NCBI GenBank assembly: GCA_902621345.1
Contig: CACNLV010000001.1
Location: 310,001-374,000, forward strand
Source of the DNA: an uncultured Pelagibacteraceae bacterium
GTDB taxonomy: Bacteria > Pseudomonadota > Alphaproteobacteria > Pelagibacterales > Pelagibacteraceae
Length of the DNA: 64,000 nt
Reading direction: 5' to 3'
This document shows positions 10,748 to 20,971 of the stretch, piece after piece. Position numbers and translations under genes: made by a program. Position 1 is the stretch's first letter. The number at the start of each line of letters is the position of its first letter. A model generated the notes under the pieces. It worked only from the letters and a program-made list of their open reading frames with translations, was not told the origin of the DNA and did no database searches.

Positions 10748-11830
10748 ATGAATATGGATCCTATAAAAGAAGCTCTTACCTTTGATGATGTTACGCTAGC
10801 CCCGAAATATTCAAACATACTCCCGTCGGAAGTTGATACCAGTATTATGTTAACTAAATTTCTTAAATTAAAAATTCCATTATTGACTTCAGCTATGGAT
10901 ACTGTGACAGAGAGCAAAATGGCAATTGCTATAGCTAAGGCTGGAGGCATTGGCATTATCCATCGTAATTTAAATATAAAAAAACAAGTTGAAGAAATAA
11001 AAAAAGTTAAAAAACAAAAATTATTAGTTGGGGCTGCCGTAGGTGCTGGAACAAATGAACTTGCTAGAGCAAAGGCAATATTAAAAGAAGGTATAAACAT
11101 GATAGTTGTGGATACTGCACACGGACATACAAAAAAAGTTTCGGAAATGATTAAGTTTATTAAAAAAGAAAAAAATTCAAAAACTGCACTTTGCGCAGGA
11201 AACATTGCAACAGCAGAAGCAGCAAGATACCTAAATAAATTAGGGGTTGATATAATTAAAGTCGGAATAGGACCTGGATCAATTTGTACTACAAGATTGG
11301 TTGCAGGTATTGGAGTTCCTCAATTAACTGCAATTTTAAACGTCAGAAATGCTTTAAAAAAAAATAAAGTTAAAATTATATCTGACGGGGGTATTAAGTA
11401 CTCTGGAGATTTAGCAAAAGCATTTGCTGCTGGAGCAGACGCAGTCATGATTGGATCTTTGTTTGCAGGTACTGATGAAACACCAGGCAAACTCATAAAA
11501 AAAAATGGAAAGTTATTTAAAAGCTTTAGAGGTATGGGATCTGTTGGAGCAATGAATAAAGGATCCGCAGACAGATACTTTCAATCTAAACAAAAAGATA
11601 ACTCTAAGTATGTTCCTGAGGGGGTTGAGGGTCTTGCTAAATATAAAGGGAAAGTTAGTAAAGTTATCTTTAGACTAGTAGGTGGTTTAAGATCATCTAT
11701 GGGGTATCTCGGATCTAAACAAATTAAGTACTTAAGGAAAAAACCTCGATTTATAAAAATTACAAAAGCTGGATTTTATGAAAGTATGGTACATAATGTT
11801 GATATTGTTAAAGATGAAAATAGATACTAA
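10748..11830 (+). CDS. guaB: IMP dehydrogenase catalytic domain without CBS/Bateman module
   Basis: [34 protein letters not shown] active-site loop, [19 protein letters not shown] flap; only 360 aa. Confidence 0.95.
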   Translation: MNMDPIKEALTFDDVTLAPKYSNILPSEVDTSIMLTKFLKLKIPLLTSAMDTVTESKMAIAIAKAGGIGIIHRNLNIKKQVEEIKKVKKQKLLVGAAVGAGTNELARAKAILKEGINMIVVDTAHGHTKKVSEMIKFIKKEKNSKTALCAGNIATAEAARYLNKLGVDIIKVGIGPGSICTTRLVAGIGVPQLTAILNVRNALKKNKVKIISDGGIKYSGDLAKAFAAGADAVMIGSLFAGTDETPGKLIKKNGKLFKSFRGMGSVGAMNKGSADRYFQSKQKDNSKYVPEGVEGLAKYKGKVSKVIFRLVGGLRSSMGYLGSKQIKYLRKKPRFIKITKAGFYESMVHNVDIVKDENRY

Positions 11831-12267
11831 TGAAAAATATTCTTAAAAAAACTATATTCATATATTTTTTTACAAACATATTTGTAAGTTCATTTGCAAG
11901 CGAGAATTTTTTTTCTAAAGGTTTGGCTCTTTATGAAAATAAAAAATTCGATGATGCGAAATTTATGTTTGAAAGAAGTATTGTTTTTAACCCAAAAGAC
12001 TCAAATTCATATTTATATTTAGCTAAAATTTACAATTTCAAAGAAGATCAAAGTAAAGAAGAGAAAAATTTAGATGCTACTTTATTGATAGATCCAAATA
12101 ATGAAGAAGCCATTTTAATGTTAATGGAAATAGGGTTAGAAAAATCAAATTATTCTCAAGTTAAAGATTTATCAAAAACGTTTTCTGAGGTTTGTAAAAG
12201 TTTATGCAGTGAAAATAAAAAAATTTTAGAGACACTTGCTAATCTAGAGCCAAAAAATGACTCTTGA
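11830..12267 (+). CDS. Small exported TPR-repeat protein
   Basis: N-terminal signal-like hydrophobic segment; TPR pattern ([38 protein letters not shown]). Confidence 0.65.
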   Translation: MKNILKKTIFIYFFTNIFVSSFASENFFSKGLALYENKKFDDAKFMFERSIVFNPKDSNSYLYLAKIYNFKEDQSKEEKNLDATLLIDPNNEEAILMLMEIGLEKSNYSQVKDLSKTFSEVCKSLCSENKKILETLANLEPKNDS

Positions 12268-13819
12268 TAAAGGTCTTGATAAAATTTTAATTATTGATTT
12301 TGGTTCACAGTTTACTCAATTGATTGCGAGAAGAATAAGAGAGTTTGGTGTATTTTCAGAAATTATTAGTCATAAAAAAATAAAGAACAATGATATAAAC
12401 GAAAAAATTAAAGGAATAATTTTATCAGGTGGACCTTTAAACGTTTACGATATTAAGAAATACTCATTTGATAAAAATATTATCGAAAATGAAATACCAG
12501 TACTTGGTATTTGCTTCGGTCATCAAATTTTGTCTAAAATAAAAGGTGGAAAAGTAAAGCAATCAAAACATCGAGAATTTGGTTTAGCTAATATCTCTAA
12601 AAAAAATAATAGTCTGTTAATAAAAGATTATTTTAAAAATAGGAAATATATGAAAGTTTGGATGAGTCATGCTGATCAAGTCTCTAAATTGCCAAAAAAT
12701 TTTAGAGTTATTGCATCTAGTCAAAATTCAAAGTTTGCAATTATCGAAAACAGCCTGAAAAAAATTTATGGAGTACAATTTCATCCTGAGGTGACACACA
12801 CAGAAAATGGCAAAATAATAATTAGAAACTTTATTTTTTCAATTTGTAAGATTAAAAAAAATTGGTCAGTAAAAAATCAAAAAATGAAATTAATAAAAGA
12901 AATAAGAAATGAAGTTGGAAAAAATAAAGTGATATGTGCTTTGTCTGGAGGTGTAGATAGCAGTGTAGTTGCGCAATTAATAAACAAAGCAATAGGAAAA
13001 AAACTTTACTGCATTTTTGTAAATACAGGTCTTTTAAGAAAAAATGAGGAAAAACAAGTAGTCAATACATTTAAAAAGAGATTAAAAATTAATCTAATTT
13101 ATGTAAATGCTGAAAAAGAGTTTTTGACAAAACTTAAAAATATTTCTGATCCAGAAAAAAAGAGAAAAATAATAGGAAATCTTTTTATAAAAATTTTTGA
13201 AAGATATGCCAAGAAAATTAAAAATGTAAGATTTTTAGCTCAGGGAACTCTTTATCCAGACTTAATTGAAAGTAAATCTGTTACAGGCAGCCAAACCTCT
13301 AAGATTAAATCGCATCATAACGTAGGTGGCTTGCCGAAGAAAATGAAATTGAAATTAGTAGAACCCTTAAGATTTTTATTTAAGGATGAAGTAAGAAAAT
13401 TAGGTTTAGAATTAAATTTAAACAAAGAAATCATATTTAGACATCCTTTTCCTGGACCTGGTTTAGCAATAAGAATGCCAGGAAACATAACAAAAGAAAA
13501 AATTAAAATTTTAAAGGAAGCTGATCATTATTTTATTACTGCTTTAAAAGAACATGGTTTTTATAATAGGATTTGGCAAGCTTATGCTGCCTTGCTTCCT
13601 GTTAAGACTGTAGGTGTTATGGGAGATAATAGAACTTATGAGTATTTATGCTTATTAAGAGCTATTACCTCAGAGGATGGTATGACAGCAGACTTTTATG
13701 AATTTAAAAAACCTTTTATTCAAATGATTTCAAATAAAATTGTAAATAGTATAAGAGGAATAAATAGGGTAGTTTATGATGTTACATCTAAGCCACCAAG
13801 TACTATTGAGCTAGAGTAA
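12257..13819 (+). CDS. guaA: GMP synthase (glutamine-hydrolysing)
   Basis: Class I amidotransferase [12 protein letters not shown]-PPase [16 protein letters not shown]-terminal [14 protein letters not shown]. Confidence 0.97.
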   Translation: MTLDKGLDKILIIDFGSQFTQLIARRIREFGVFSEIISHKKIKNNDINEKIKGIILSGGPLNVYDIKKYSFDKNIIENEIPVLGICFGHQILSKIKGGKVKQSKHREFGLANISKKNNSLLIKDYFKNRKYMKVWMSHADQVSKLPKNFRVIASSQNSKFAIIENSLKKIYGVQFHPEVTHTENGKIIIRNFIFSICKIKKNWSVKNQKMKLIKEIRNEVGKNKVICALSGGVDSSVVAQLINKAIGKKLYCIFVNTGLLRKNEEKQVVNTFKKRLKINLIYVNAEKEFLTKLKNISDPEKKRKIIGNLFIKIFERYAKKIKNVRFLAQGTLYPDLIESKSVTGSQTSKIKSHHNVGGLPKKMKLKLVEPLRFLFKDEVRKLGLELNLNKEIIFRHPFPGPGLAIRMPGNITKEKIKILKEADHYFITALKEHGFYNRIWQAYAALLPVKTVGVMGDNRTYEYLCLLRAITSEDGMTADFYEFKKPFIQMISNKIVNSIRGINRVVYDVTSKPPSTIELE

Positions 13820-13830
13820 TTAATTTTCTT

Positions 13831-14688
13831 ATGAAAGATCAATTTGAAAAACTTGTAGAAATCATTCAAGGAACTAAAATAGATTGTAAATTTACAATAT
13901 TAGAAATTGGCGCATTAAAGGTAGATGACACAAAACCAGAGCGTTTTTATAAGTTATTAGATTATTTTTCTTCAAGTAAAATTATTGGTTTTGAAATTGA
14001 AAAAGAGGTATGTGATGAAATGAATTCTAAAGCTGCTCTTGGTGTTAAATATTATCCACACGCTCTAGGAGAAAAAAACGAGAAAAGAAAATTATATATT
14101 ACAGAACATCCAATGTGTAGCAGTTTATATAAACCAAACGAGAAATTTTTAAAACTGTATCATAACTTACATTATATGAATTTAAAAAAAAAAACAGAAA
14201 TAGAGACAATCACTCTAGAAACATTTGCAGATAAGCATGCTATTAGTGATATAGACTTAATAAAAATAGATGTCCAAGGTGCTGAATTAGATGTTCTAAA
14301 AGGGGGCAAAAAATTGTTAAAAAATGTATTAAAAATAATTTCTGAAGTTGAATTTGTACCCATGTATCAAGATCAACCTCTTTTTGGCGATATAAGTACT
14401 TTTTTAAATCAACATGGCTTCATGTTTAATAGATTTATCGGATTATCAGGCAGAACTCTTAAACCGCTGATAGCAAACAAAGATCCAAATGCTGCATCTC
14501 AACATATGTGGACAGATGCTATTTTTATACAAAGAGTTGAGGAAATTCAAAATGTAAGTGATGAAAAACTTATGAAGCTTGCTCTTCTGGCAGCCGTTTA
14601 TAATAGCCTTGATTTAACTTTTTTTTGTCTATCTATTTATGACAAACGAAATTCATCTACTTTGGCTAAAGATTGGATGAACAAGTAA
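13831..14688 (+). CDS. FkbM family methyltransferase
   Basis: DIDLIKIDVQGAELDVLKGGKKLLKN signature. Confidence 0.8.
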   Translation: MKDQFEKLVEIIQGTKIDCKFTILEIGALKVDDTKPERFYKLLDYFSSSKIIGFEIEKEVCDEMNSKAALGVKYYPHALGEKNEKRKLYITEHPMCSSLYKPNEKFLKLYHNLHYMNLKKKTEIETITLETFADKHAISDIDLIKIDVQGAELDVLKGGKKLLKNVLKIISEVEFVPMYQDQPLFGDISTFLNQHGFMFNRFIGLSGRTLKPLIANKDPNAASQHMWTDAIFIQRVEEIQNVSDEKLMKLALLAAVYNSLDLTFFCLSIYDKRNSSTLAKDWMNK

Positions 14689-14689
14689 G

Positions 14690-15460
14690 ATGAACAAAAT
14701 TAGAAAAATAATTAGTAAAAAAAATAAATCAAAAATCGTATGTCTTACAGCTTATTCAAAAAATATTGCAGAGGAAGTAGACAAATATGTTGATATAGTT
14801 TTGGTTGGAGACTCCTTAGGCTCTGTTTTATATAATTATTCCTCAACAAAAAAAGTCACTTTAACAGAAATGATTAATCACTCCAAAAGTGTTAGATTGG
14901 GTATCAAAAAAAGTTTGATGGTTGTTGATATGCCTTTCAAAACTTACAGTACAAAGTCTCTAGCATTAAGGAATTCCAAGAAAATTTTAAAAGAGACTAA
15001 ATGTGATGCAGTAAAATTAGAAGGTGGCAAAAGGGTTATCGAACAAATAAAGTTTTTGATTAAGAATAAAATCCCAGTTATGGGTCATATTGGTCTACTT
15101 CCTCAATCAACAAAAAAATTCAAATCTAAGGGAAAAACGAATAGTGAAATAAAGAATTTAATAAGTGACGCAATGTTACTTCAAGAAAATGGGGTATTTG
15201 CGATTGTTTTAGAGTGTGTAAAAACTGAAATTGCAAAACTCATTACTCAAAAATTAAATATTCCAACTATTGGAATTGGCTCATCTGTGTATTGTGATGG
15301 TCAAGTTTTAGTTACTGATGATTTAATTGGATTAAATTATACTAATATTAAATTTGTTAAAAGATTTTCTAATGTTAAAAAGTATATTAATGATGGTATT
15401 AAAAAATATGCCTCAGATGTAAGGAAAAAAAAATATCCCGCAAAAAAACATTCTTATTAG
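14690..15460 (+). CDS. panB: 3-methyl-2-oxobutanoate hydroxymethyltransferase
   Basis: CLTAYSKNIAEEVD...VGDSLG, VMGHIGLLPQS, IPTIGIGSSVYCDGQVLV. Confidence 0.95.
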   Translation: MNKIRKIISKKNKSKIVCLTAYSKNIAEEVDKYVDIVLVGDSLGSVLYNYSSTKKVTLTEMINHSKSVRLGIKKSLMVVDMPFKTYSTKSLALRNSKKILKETKCDAVKLEGGKRVIEQIKFLIKNKIPVMGHIGLLPQSTKKFKSKGKTNSEIKNLISDAMLLQENGVFAIVLECVKTEIAKLITQKLNIPTIGIGSSVYCDGQVLVTDDLIGLNYTNIKFVKRFSNVKKYINDGIKKYASDVRKKKYPAKKHSY

Positions 15461-16068
15461 AAATATTTTTTAAATTCTTCATTTATAGACAATATGTCTA
15501 AGTCAACTAGACCGCCAATTACCAATTGTAGAGCGACAAGCAAGATAAAACCTAGACCTACATAAGCAATCCATAAATGTTTTTGAATATAGTTAGCAAG
15601 ATAGGTTGCCATAGCACCTGTAAGCACAACTGATAATACAAGACCGAAAATCATAAAACCAAAATTACCCTTTGCTGCTCCAACAACTCCAATTACGTTA
15701 TCAAAGCTTATCGTAATATCAGCAAATAAAACTTTATAAACACTTTGAATATATGAAGGCTCCTTTGATTTTTTAGTTGGAGACTTAACTTTTTTTATCT
15801 CAAAAAGATCTTTTCTTAAATCATTAACAATCCAAATCAAAAGTAAGCCACCTAAGATTTTTATAAAATAAAATTCAAATAAATATGTAGCAAATAACGC
15901 AAAAACAATTTTAAAAATTAATGCTCCAGCCACTCCCCATAAAATAATTTGTCTTCTATTTTTTGGCGCAAAATTAGCTGCAATCAATCCAATAATGATT
16001 GCATTATCTGCTGCCAAGATTATATCAATGAAAATAATCTGAACTAATATGAGTGCTTCTTCTAACAA
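15457..16068 (-). CDS. TerC family (YjbE-type) integral membrane protein
   Basis: Multi-TM; DIILAADNAIIIGLIAANF and ITISFDNVIGVVGAAKGNF twin Asp motifs of TerC. Confidence 0.88.
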   Translation of the reverse strand: MLEEALILVQIIFIDIILAADNAIIIGLIAANFAPKNRRQIILWGVAGALIFKIVFALFATYLFEFYFIKILGGLLLIWIVNDLRKDLFEIKKVKSPTKKSKEPSYIQSVYKVLFADITISFDNVIGVVGAAKGNFGFMIFGLVLSVVLTGAMATYLANYIQKHLWIAYVGLGFILLVALQLVIGGLVDLDILSINEEFKKYF

Positions 16069-16181
16069 AGTAAGGTTATAGTATTAGATATTTTAAATTA
16101 TTCAATTAAAAGTAGTATAATTTTTTTATTGATAATTATTTTAATACATAATGAAATGCTCTTAAAAAAAATGGAGGATAA

Positions 16182-17153
16182 ATGAAATTCATAAAATATG
16201 TATCAATTATTTTAGTTTCATCAATTTTGTCAATTAATTCTTCTTTTGCAGAAAAATGGGACATGGCATTGGCTTATGGTGCTGGTAATTTTCATTCTGC
16301 AAATGCAACTGAATTTGCAAAAAATGTGACTGAAAAAAGCGGTGGAAAACTAACAATAGTTACTCATCCAGGTGGCTCGTTATTTAAAGGTGGAGAAATC
16401 TTTAGAGCTGTGAGAACTGGTCAAGCTCAAATCGGAGAAAGATTTATGTCAGCATTAGGTAAAGAGGATCCTTTACTGGAAGTAGATTCACAGCCATTCT
16501 TAGCAACATCTTACTCGGATGCAATGAAGTTATACAAAGCATCTAAGGCTGAGATCATCAAAGGCTTAGATGAAAAGGGATTGGTATTTCTTTATGCGGT
16601 ACCATGGCCAGCACAAGGCTTGTATAGTAAAAAAGAAATCAACTCTGTCAATGACCTTAAAGGTTTAAAGTTCAGGGCATATAATTCTGCAACAATTAGA
16701 ATTGCTGAGCTAACAGGTATGGCGCCAACAAAAATTGAAGCCGCTGAAATTAGCCAAGCATTCTCAACAGGAGCTGTTGAAAGTATGATCACTTCCCCTA
16801 CAACAGGAAAAAATTCTAAAATATGGGAAAATGGTGTGAAATATTTTTATGATATAGCAGCTTGGTTTCCAAAAAATATGGTGATTGTAAACAAAGACTC
16901 TTGGAACAAACTTGATCAAGCCACAAAAGATTTAGTAATGAAACAAGCAGCTTTAGCAGAGAGAAAAGGCTGGCAATTATCAAAACAAGGAAATGTCGGA
17001 GACAAAAAAGCTTTAGCTAATGCTGGAATGGTAGTAGGTAAAGTAAATGCATCTCTACAAGCTCATTTTGAAAAAGTAGGTGAGACTATGGCGAAGGAAT
17101 GGTCTCAAAAAGCTGGTTCAAGAGGAGCAGCCGTTTTATCAAGTTATAAATAA
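16182..17153 (+). CDS. dctP: TRAP transporter periplasmic solute-binding protein (DctP)
   Basis: Signal peptide; TRAP SBP motifs NDLKGLKFRAYNSATIRIAELTGMAPTKIEAAEISQAFSTGAVES. Confidence 0.92.
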   Translation: MKFIKYVSIILVSSILSINSSFAEKWDMALAYGAGNFHSANATEFAKNVTEKSGGKLTIVTHPGGSLFKGGEIFRAVRTGQAQIGERFMSALGKEDPLLEVDSQPFLATSYSDAMKLYKASKAEIIKGLDEKGLVFLYAVPWPAQGLYSKKEINSVNDLKGLKFRAYNSATIRIAELTGMAPTKIEAAEISQAFSTGAVESMITSPTTGKNSKIWENGVKYFYDIAAWFPKNMVIVNKDSWNKLDQATKDLVMKQAALAERKGWQLSKQGNVGDKKALANAGMVVGKVNASLQAHFEKVGETMAKEWSQKAGSRGAAVLSSYK

Positions 17154-17164
17154 TCAAATTTTAA

Positions 17165-17197
17165 TTAAGGCCACTTAAGAATATTGGGTGGCCTTAA
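17165..17197 (+). promoter_or_regulatory. Intercistronic stem-loop between dctP and dctQ
   Basis: Perfect 10-bp stem ttaaggccac/gtggccttaa with 13-nt loop, immediately before dctQ. Confidence 0.7.
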
Positions 17198-17203
17198 ATT
17201 ATT

Positions 17204-17686
17204 ATGTTAAAAGTCTTAGATAAAAATTTAAATAAGCTTTATAAATTTTCTGGATATATCGCAGCAGTATTTCTTATTTTGGTGGCAGTATTCATTTTAA
17301 TAGGTATTTCATCAAGAATTTTTGGTTTTTATATTAGAGGTCTTGCTGAATACTCAGGTTACTGTATGGCTGCGGCATCCTTTTTTGCATTAGCTTATAC
17401 ATTTGTTGAAAACGGTCACATAAGGATTACTCTTTTTCTTGAAAAACTATCAGGTTTAAAAAGAAAATTTATCGAAATCTGGTGTTTAAGTATGGCAACT
17501 TTTTTTTCAGGGTATTTAGCATTTTATTTTATTAAGATGTTAGTTATCTCTTACAATTTTCAAGAAAGAAGTGAAGGGGCAGATGAGATTTTAATTTGGA
17601 TTCCTCAAACAAGTGTAGCAATTGGTTCTACTATTTTTTTTATATGTGTTCTTCATCAACTTGTTTTAATTTTCAAAAAAAGTTAA
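17204..17686 (+). CDS. dctQ: TRAP transporter small permease (DctQ)
   Basis: 4-TM small protein between dctP and dctM; RGLAEYSGYCMAAASFFALAYTFVENGHIRITLF. Confidence 0.92.
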   Translation: MLKVLDKNLNKLYKFSGYIAAVFLILVAVFILIGISSRIFGFYIRGLAEYSGYCMAAASFFALAYTFVENGHIRITLFLEKLSGLKRKFIEIWCLSMATFFSGYLAFYFIKMLVISYNFQERSEGADEILIWIPQTSVAIGSTIFFICVLHQLVLIFKKS

Positions 17687-18997
17687 ATGGCTGAAATTTT
17701 ATTAACAATATTCTTTATAAGTGTTTTATTATTCTTTCTTGGTTCAGGTATCTGGGTAGCTTTGAGTATGATCGGGGTATCTGCGATTGGTATGATGTTA
17801 TTTACATCAAGACCAGTAGGAGATGCAATGGCAACAACAATATGGGGAACAGCATCCTCTTGGACACTAACAGCATTACCTTTATTTATTTGGATGGGAG
17901 AAATTCTATTTAGAACAAGGCTTTCTGAAAATTTGTTTAAAGGTTTATCTCCGTGGATGCAAAAATTACCCGGGGGTTTAATTCATGTAAACGTGGTCGG
18001 TTGTGCCTTATTTGCTGCAATTTCAGGTTCCTCTGCAGCTACAGTTGCAACTGTAGGGAAGATGTCTATACCCGAGTTAAGAAAGAGAAATTATCCTGAG
18101 AAAATTTTACTTGGTAGTCTTGCTGGCTCTGGAACACTAGGTTTATTGATACCTCCATCAATAATTTTGATTATTTATGGAGTAGCAGTTCAAGAGTCTA
18201 TTGCAAAGTTATTTATAGCTGGAATTTTACCGGGGATAATGATTGCACTAATTTTTATGTCATATGTTATTTTCTGGTCTTTGATCAATAAAAAACAAAT
18301 GCCCAAAATTATTGAAGAATATTCAATTTTTGAAAAGATAAAAAGATCTAAACAACTTTTGCCTGTAATATTTTTAATCTCAGCTGTTATAGGTTCAATA
18401 TATACTGGTATAGCTACTGCTACTGAGGCCGCATCCTTAGGAGTTGTTGGAGCTTTAATTTTGTCCTATTTTCAAAAAAGTTTAACTTTAAAAACTTTTA
18501 AAACATCCTTACTAGGTGCAACAAAAACATCTTGTATGATTGCATTTATCTTAGCAGGCTCAACATTCTTATCTTTGGCAATGGGTTTTACAGGTTTACC
18601 AAGAAACTTAGCAATGTGGATTCAAAATATGGATTTATCTCCTTATGTGTTAATTTTTGTTTTAATGATTTTTTATATCATTTTAGGGATGTTTCTTGAT
18701 GGTATCTCAGCGGTAGTATTGACGATGGCAATTATAGAACCAATGATTAGACAAGCAGGTTTTGACATGATTTGGTTTGGTATATTTTTAGTTATTGTTG
18801 TAGAGATGGCCCAAATAACACCACCCGTGGGTTTTAATTTATTTGTTCTGCAAGGCATGGCCAATAAAGATATGGGCTATATTGCTCGAAGTGCTTTTCC
18901 ATTATTCTTATTAATGGTTTTAGCAGTGATATTGGTTGTGATATTTCCAGAGATTGCTTTGTGGCTACCAGAGCAAATGATCAAAAATATTAGTTAA
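17687..18997 (+). CDS. dctM: TRAP transporter large permease (DctM)
   Basis: GSSAATVATVGKMSIPELRKRNYPEKILLGSLAGSGTLGLLIPPSI. Confidence 0.95.
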   Translation: MAEILLTIFFISVLLFFLGSGIWVALSMIGVSAIGMMLFTSRPVGDAMATTIWGTASSWTLTALPLFIWMGEILFRTRLSENLFKGLSPWMQKLPGGLIHVNVVGCALFAAISGSSAATVATVGKMSIPELRKRNYPEKILLGSLAGSGTLGLLIPPSIILIIYGVAVQESIAKLFIAGILPGIMIALIFMSYVIFWSLINKKQMPKIIEEYSIFEKIKRSKQLLPVIFLISAVIGSIYTGIATATEAASLGVVGALILSYFQKSLTLKTFKTSLLGATKTSCMIAFILAGSTFLSLAMGFTGLPRNLAMWIQNMDLSPYVLIFVLMIFYIILGMFLDGISAVVLTMAIIEPMIRQAGFDMIWFGIFLVIVVEMAQITPPVGFNLFVLQGMANKDMGYIARSAFPLFLLMVLAVILVVIFPEIALWLPEQMIKNIS

Positions 18998-19497
18998 TAC
19001 TTAGAAATCTTTTCTCCAGCTATAATCGCTTTCAGGTCGTCATATTCTTTACAATCGCAACCTTTTAAAACTTCTAATCTTTCAACTGCAAGATTATGTC
19101 TATTTGTTGCTACGTAAAGTTCACCTAAATATTCATTAATACCAATGTGGTAAGGATTGATAGCCAAACCTTCAAGATAATATTTCTCTCCATTTTCAAA
19201 ATCACCTAATTTTCTAGAAGTAAAACCTAAATAATTTAAAGTATCTGGTTTATTTGGTTTTTTGTTGTTTGATTTAAGTAAAAGTTTTAAAGCTTTTTCA
19301 TAACTTGATTGTGCTTTATCTTTTTTTCCTTTTTTTTCATATCTATTTGCAGATTTTATTAATTTAACTGCCTTTTCATAATTTGTTTTAGTTTTTGGAC
19401 CATCACCTTCACCCCCACTGCTACTAGATCCTGCTGAGTAAGAATTTGATGTCAGAGTTATAGATAATAAGATTGTGATGAATATTTTTTTAATCAT
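18994..19497 (-). CDS. Exported TPR-repeat protein
   Basis: Signal peptide, Ser/Gly-rich linker, TPR units (ALKLLLKSNNKKPNKPDTLNYLGFTSRKLGDFENGEKYYLEGLAINP). Confidence 0.7.
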   Translation of the reverse strand: MIKKIFITILLSITLTSNSYSAGSSSSGGEGDGPKTKTNYEKAVKLIKSANRYEKKGKKDKAQSSYEKALKLLLKSNNKKPNKPDTLNYLGFTSRKLGDFENGEKYYLEGLAINPYHIGINEYLGELYVATNRHNLAVERLEVLKGCDCKEYDDLKAIIAGEKISKY

Positions 19498-20269
19498 TTG
19501 TAAATTTTTTCATTTTATTTAAAGGTTTTAGTTTGAGGTCATTACCTAATAAGTTATCTTTGATAAACTTAGCAGTTGCTAATGAACTCAGATTGTCCCC
19601 ATGTATACACACAGAGTCGATTTCACAAGGTATTTGCTTCCCACTGTGACAATTAAGCGACTGATTTTTAACCATACTTAAAACGTGTGTTTTTGCCTGC
19701 TCTGGATCTGTAATTAAAGCATGAGGTTTCTTTCGGGAGACAAGATTTCCGTCATCCTCATAATTTCTATCCGCAAATATCTCACAGGCTATTTTCATAT
19801 CAAGCTTTTTTGCAGCTTCCTCCATTTTAGATCCAGTGGGAACCAAATAAATTAAATCTTTGCTAATTCTCTTTATACTTTTTGCAAGTGTTGTCGCTAA
19901 ATCGATATTTTCACAAGCCATATTGTTTAAAGCTCCATGAGGCTTGATATGTGTAACGTTTTCTCCTTGTTCTAATGCTATCTTTTGAAGAATATTGTAT
20001 TGATCAATTATAAGTTTTTCAATTTCTGGATCAGATAAATTCATTCTTTCTCTTCCAAAATTTTCTGGATCATTGAAAGATGGATGCGCACCGATACTTA
20101 CACCATTTTTTTTTGATATTTCTATGACTTGGCTCATAGTTTCCTCATCACCAGCATGGTATCCACAAGCAACATTTGCAGAATTAACTATTTCCAATAA
20201 TTCTGGATCATGTTTATTTGAGTGGTGTTTTGATTTTTCTCCTAAATCACAATTTATATTAATTTCCAT
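19490..20269 (-). CDS. pxpA: 5-oxoprolinase subunit A (LamB/YcsF family)
   Basis: MEININCDLGEKS...VNSANVACGYHAGDEETM, SIGAHPSFND; start placed at M9 of the listed ORF. Confidence 0.92.
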   Translation of the reverse strand: MEININCDLGEKSKHHSNKHDPELLEIVNSANVACGYHAGDEETMSQVIEISKKNGVSIGAHPSFNDPENFGRERMNLSDPEIEKLIIDQYNILQKIALEQGENVTHIKPHGALNNMACENIDLATTLAKSIKRISKDLIYLVPTGSKMEEAAKKLDMKIACEIFADRNYEDDGNLVSRKKPHALITDPEQAKTHVLSMVKNQSLNCHSGKQIPCEIDSVCIHGDNLSSLATAKFIKDNLLGNDLKLKPLNKMKKFTND

Positions 20270-20296
20270 AGTCATAAGTGTTAAGTATATCATGGC

Positions 20297-20971
20297 ATGA
20301 TAAAAAATATATTAAATCTTGGTGACGCAGCATTATATTGTGACTTTGGTAAAGAGGTAAACAGAGAAACCAATACCCAAGTAATTCGATATTTTAAAAG
20401 TATTCAGCGAGAAAATATAACATCAATAAATAATTTATCTCCCTCTTATAATAAATTAATAATTTCTTTTGATCTAAAAAAAACGAATTTTAAAGATTTA
20501 AAAAAGTTAATAGAAAACCTTGATATTACGAATGAAGATGATCTAGAAAATAAAAAAATTGAAGTTCCAGTATGTTGTGATGAAAATTTTGCTTTAGACA
20601 TAGTGAGATTGGAGAAAAAACTTAATCTTAAAAGAGAAAAAATTTATGAAAATTTTTTTAGTAAAGAATTCTTTTGTTATATGACAGGCTTTATTGCTGG
20701 AATGCCTTTTTTAGGAGATTTAACTGGAAATATGAGAGCCAAACGTCTCGAAACACCTAGGGTTAAAGTTCCTAAGGGATCAGTGGCTTTGACCGAACAG
20801 TTTGCAAATATTTATACTTTTGAAAGTCCAGGTGGATGGAATGTTATTGGTAATAGTCCATTAACAATATTTGATAGCTCAAAGGAAGCAAGTCCAAATT
20901 TAATTAATCCAGGTGATATTGTTTTATTTAAAGAAATATCAAAAAAACAGTATGAAAATTATAATGAGTAA
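20297..20971 (+). CDS. pxpB: 5-oxoprolinase subunit B
   Basis: KIPI/PxpB motif FICYMTGFIAGMPFLGDL...TPRVKVPKGSVALTEQFANIYTFESPGGWNVIGNSP. Confidence 0.92.
   Translation: MIKNILNLGDAALYCDFGKEVNRETNTQVIRYFKSIQRENITSINNLSPSYNKLIISFDLKKTNFKDLKKLIENLDITNEDDLENKKIEVPVCCDENFALDIVRLEKKLNLKREKIYENFFSKEFFCYMTGFIAGMPFLGDLTGNMRAKRLETPRVKVPKGSVALTEQFANIYTFESPGGWNVIGNSPLTIFDSSKEASPNLINPGDIVLFKEISKKQYENYNE

Noticed and set aside
10748-11830. guaB as a pseudogene or truncated gene because of its short length
   Set aside because: N- and C-termini, active-site loop and flap are intact and the CBS loss is in-frame, so it reads as a functional variant, not a decayed gene.
20913-20963. Listed upstream start of pxpC (20913)
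   Set aside because: It would overlap pxpB by 59 nt and add a non-conserved leader; the ATG at 20964 matches the conserved N-terminus.
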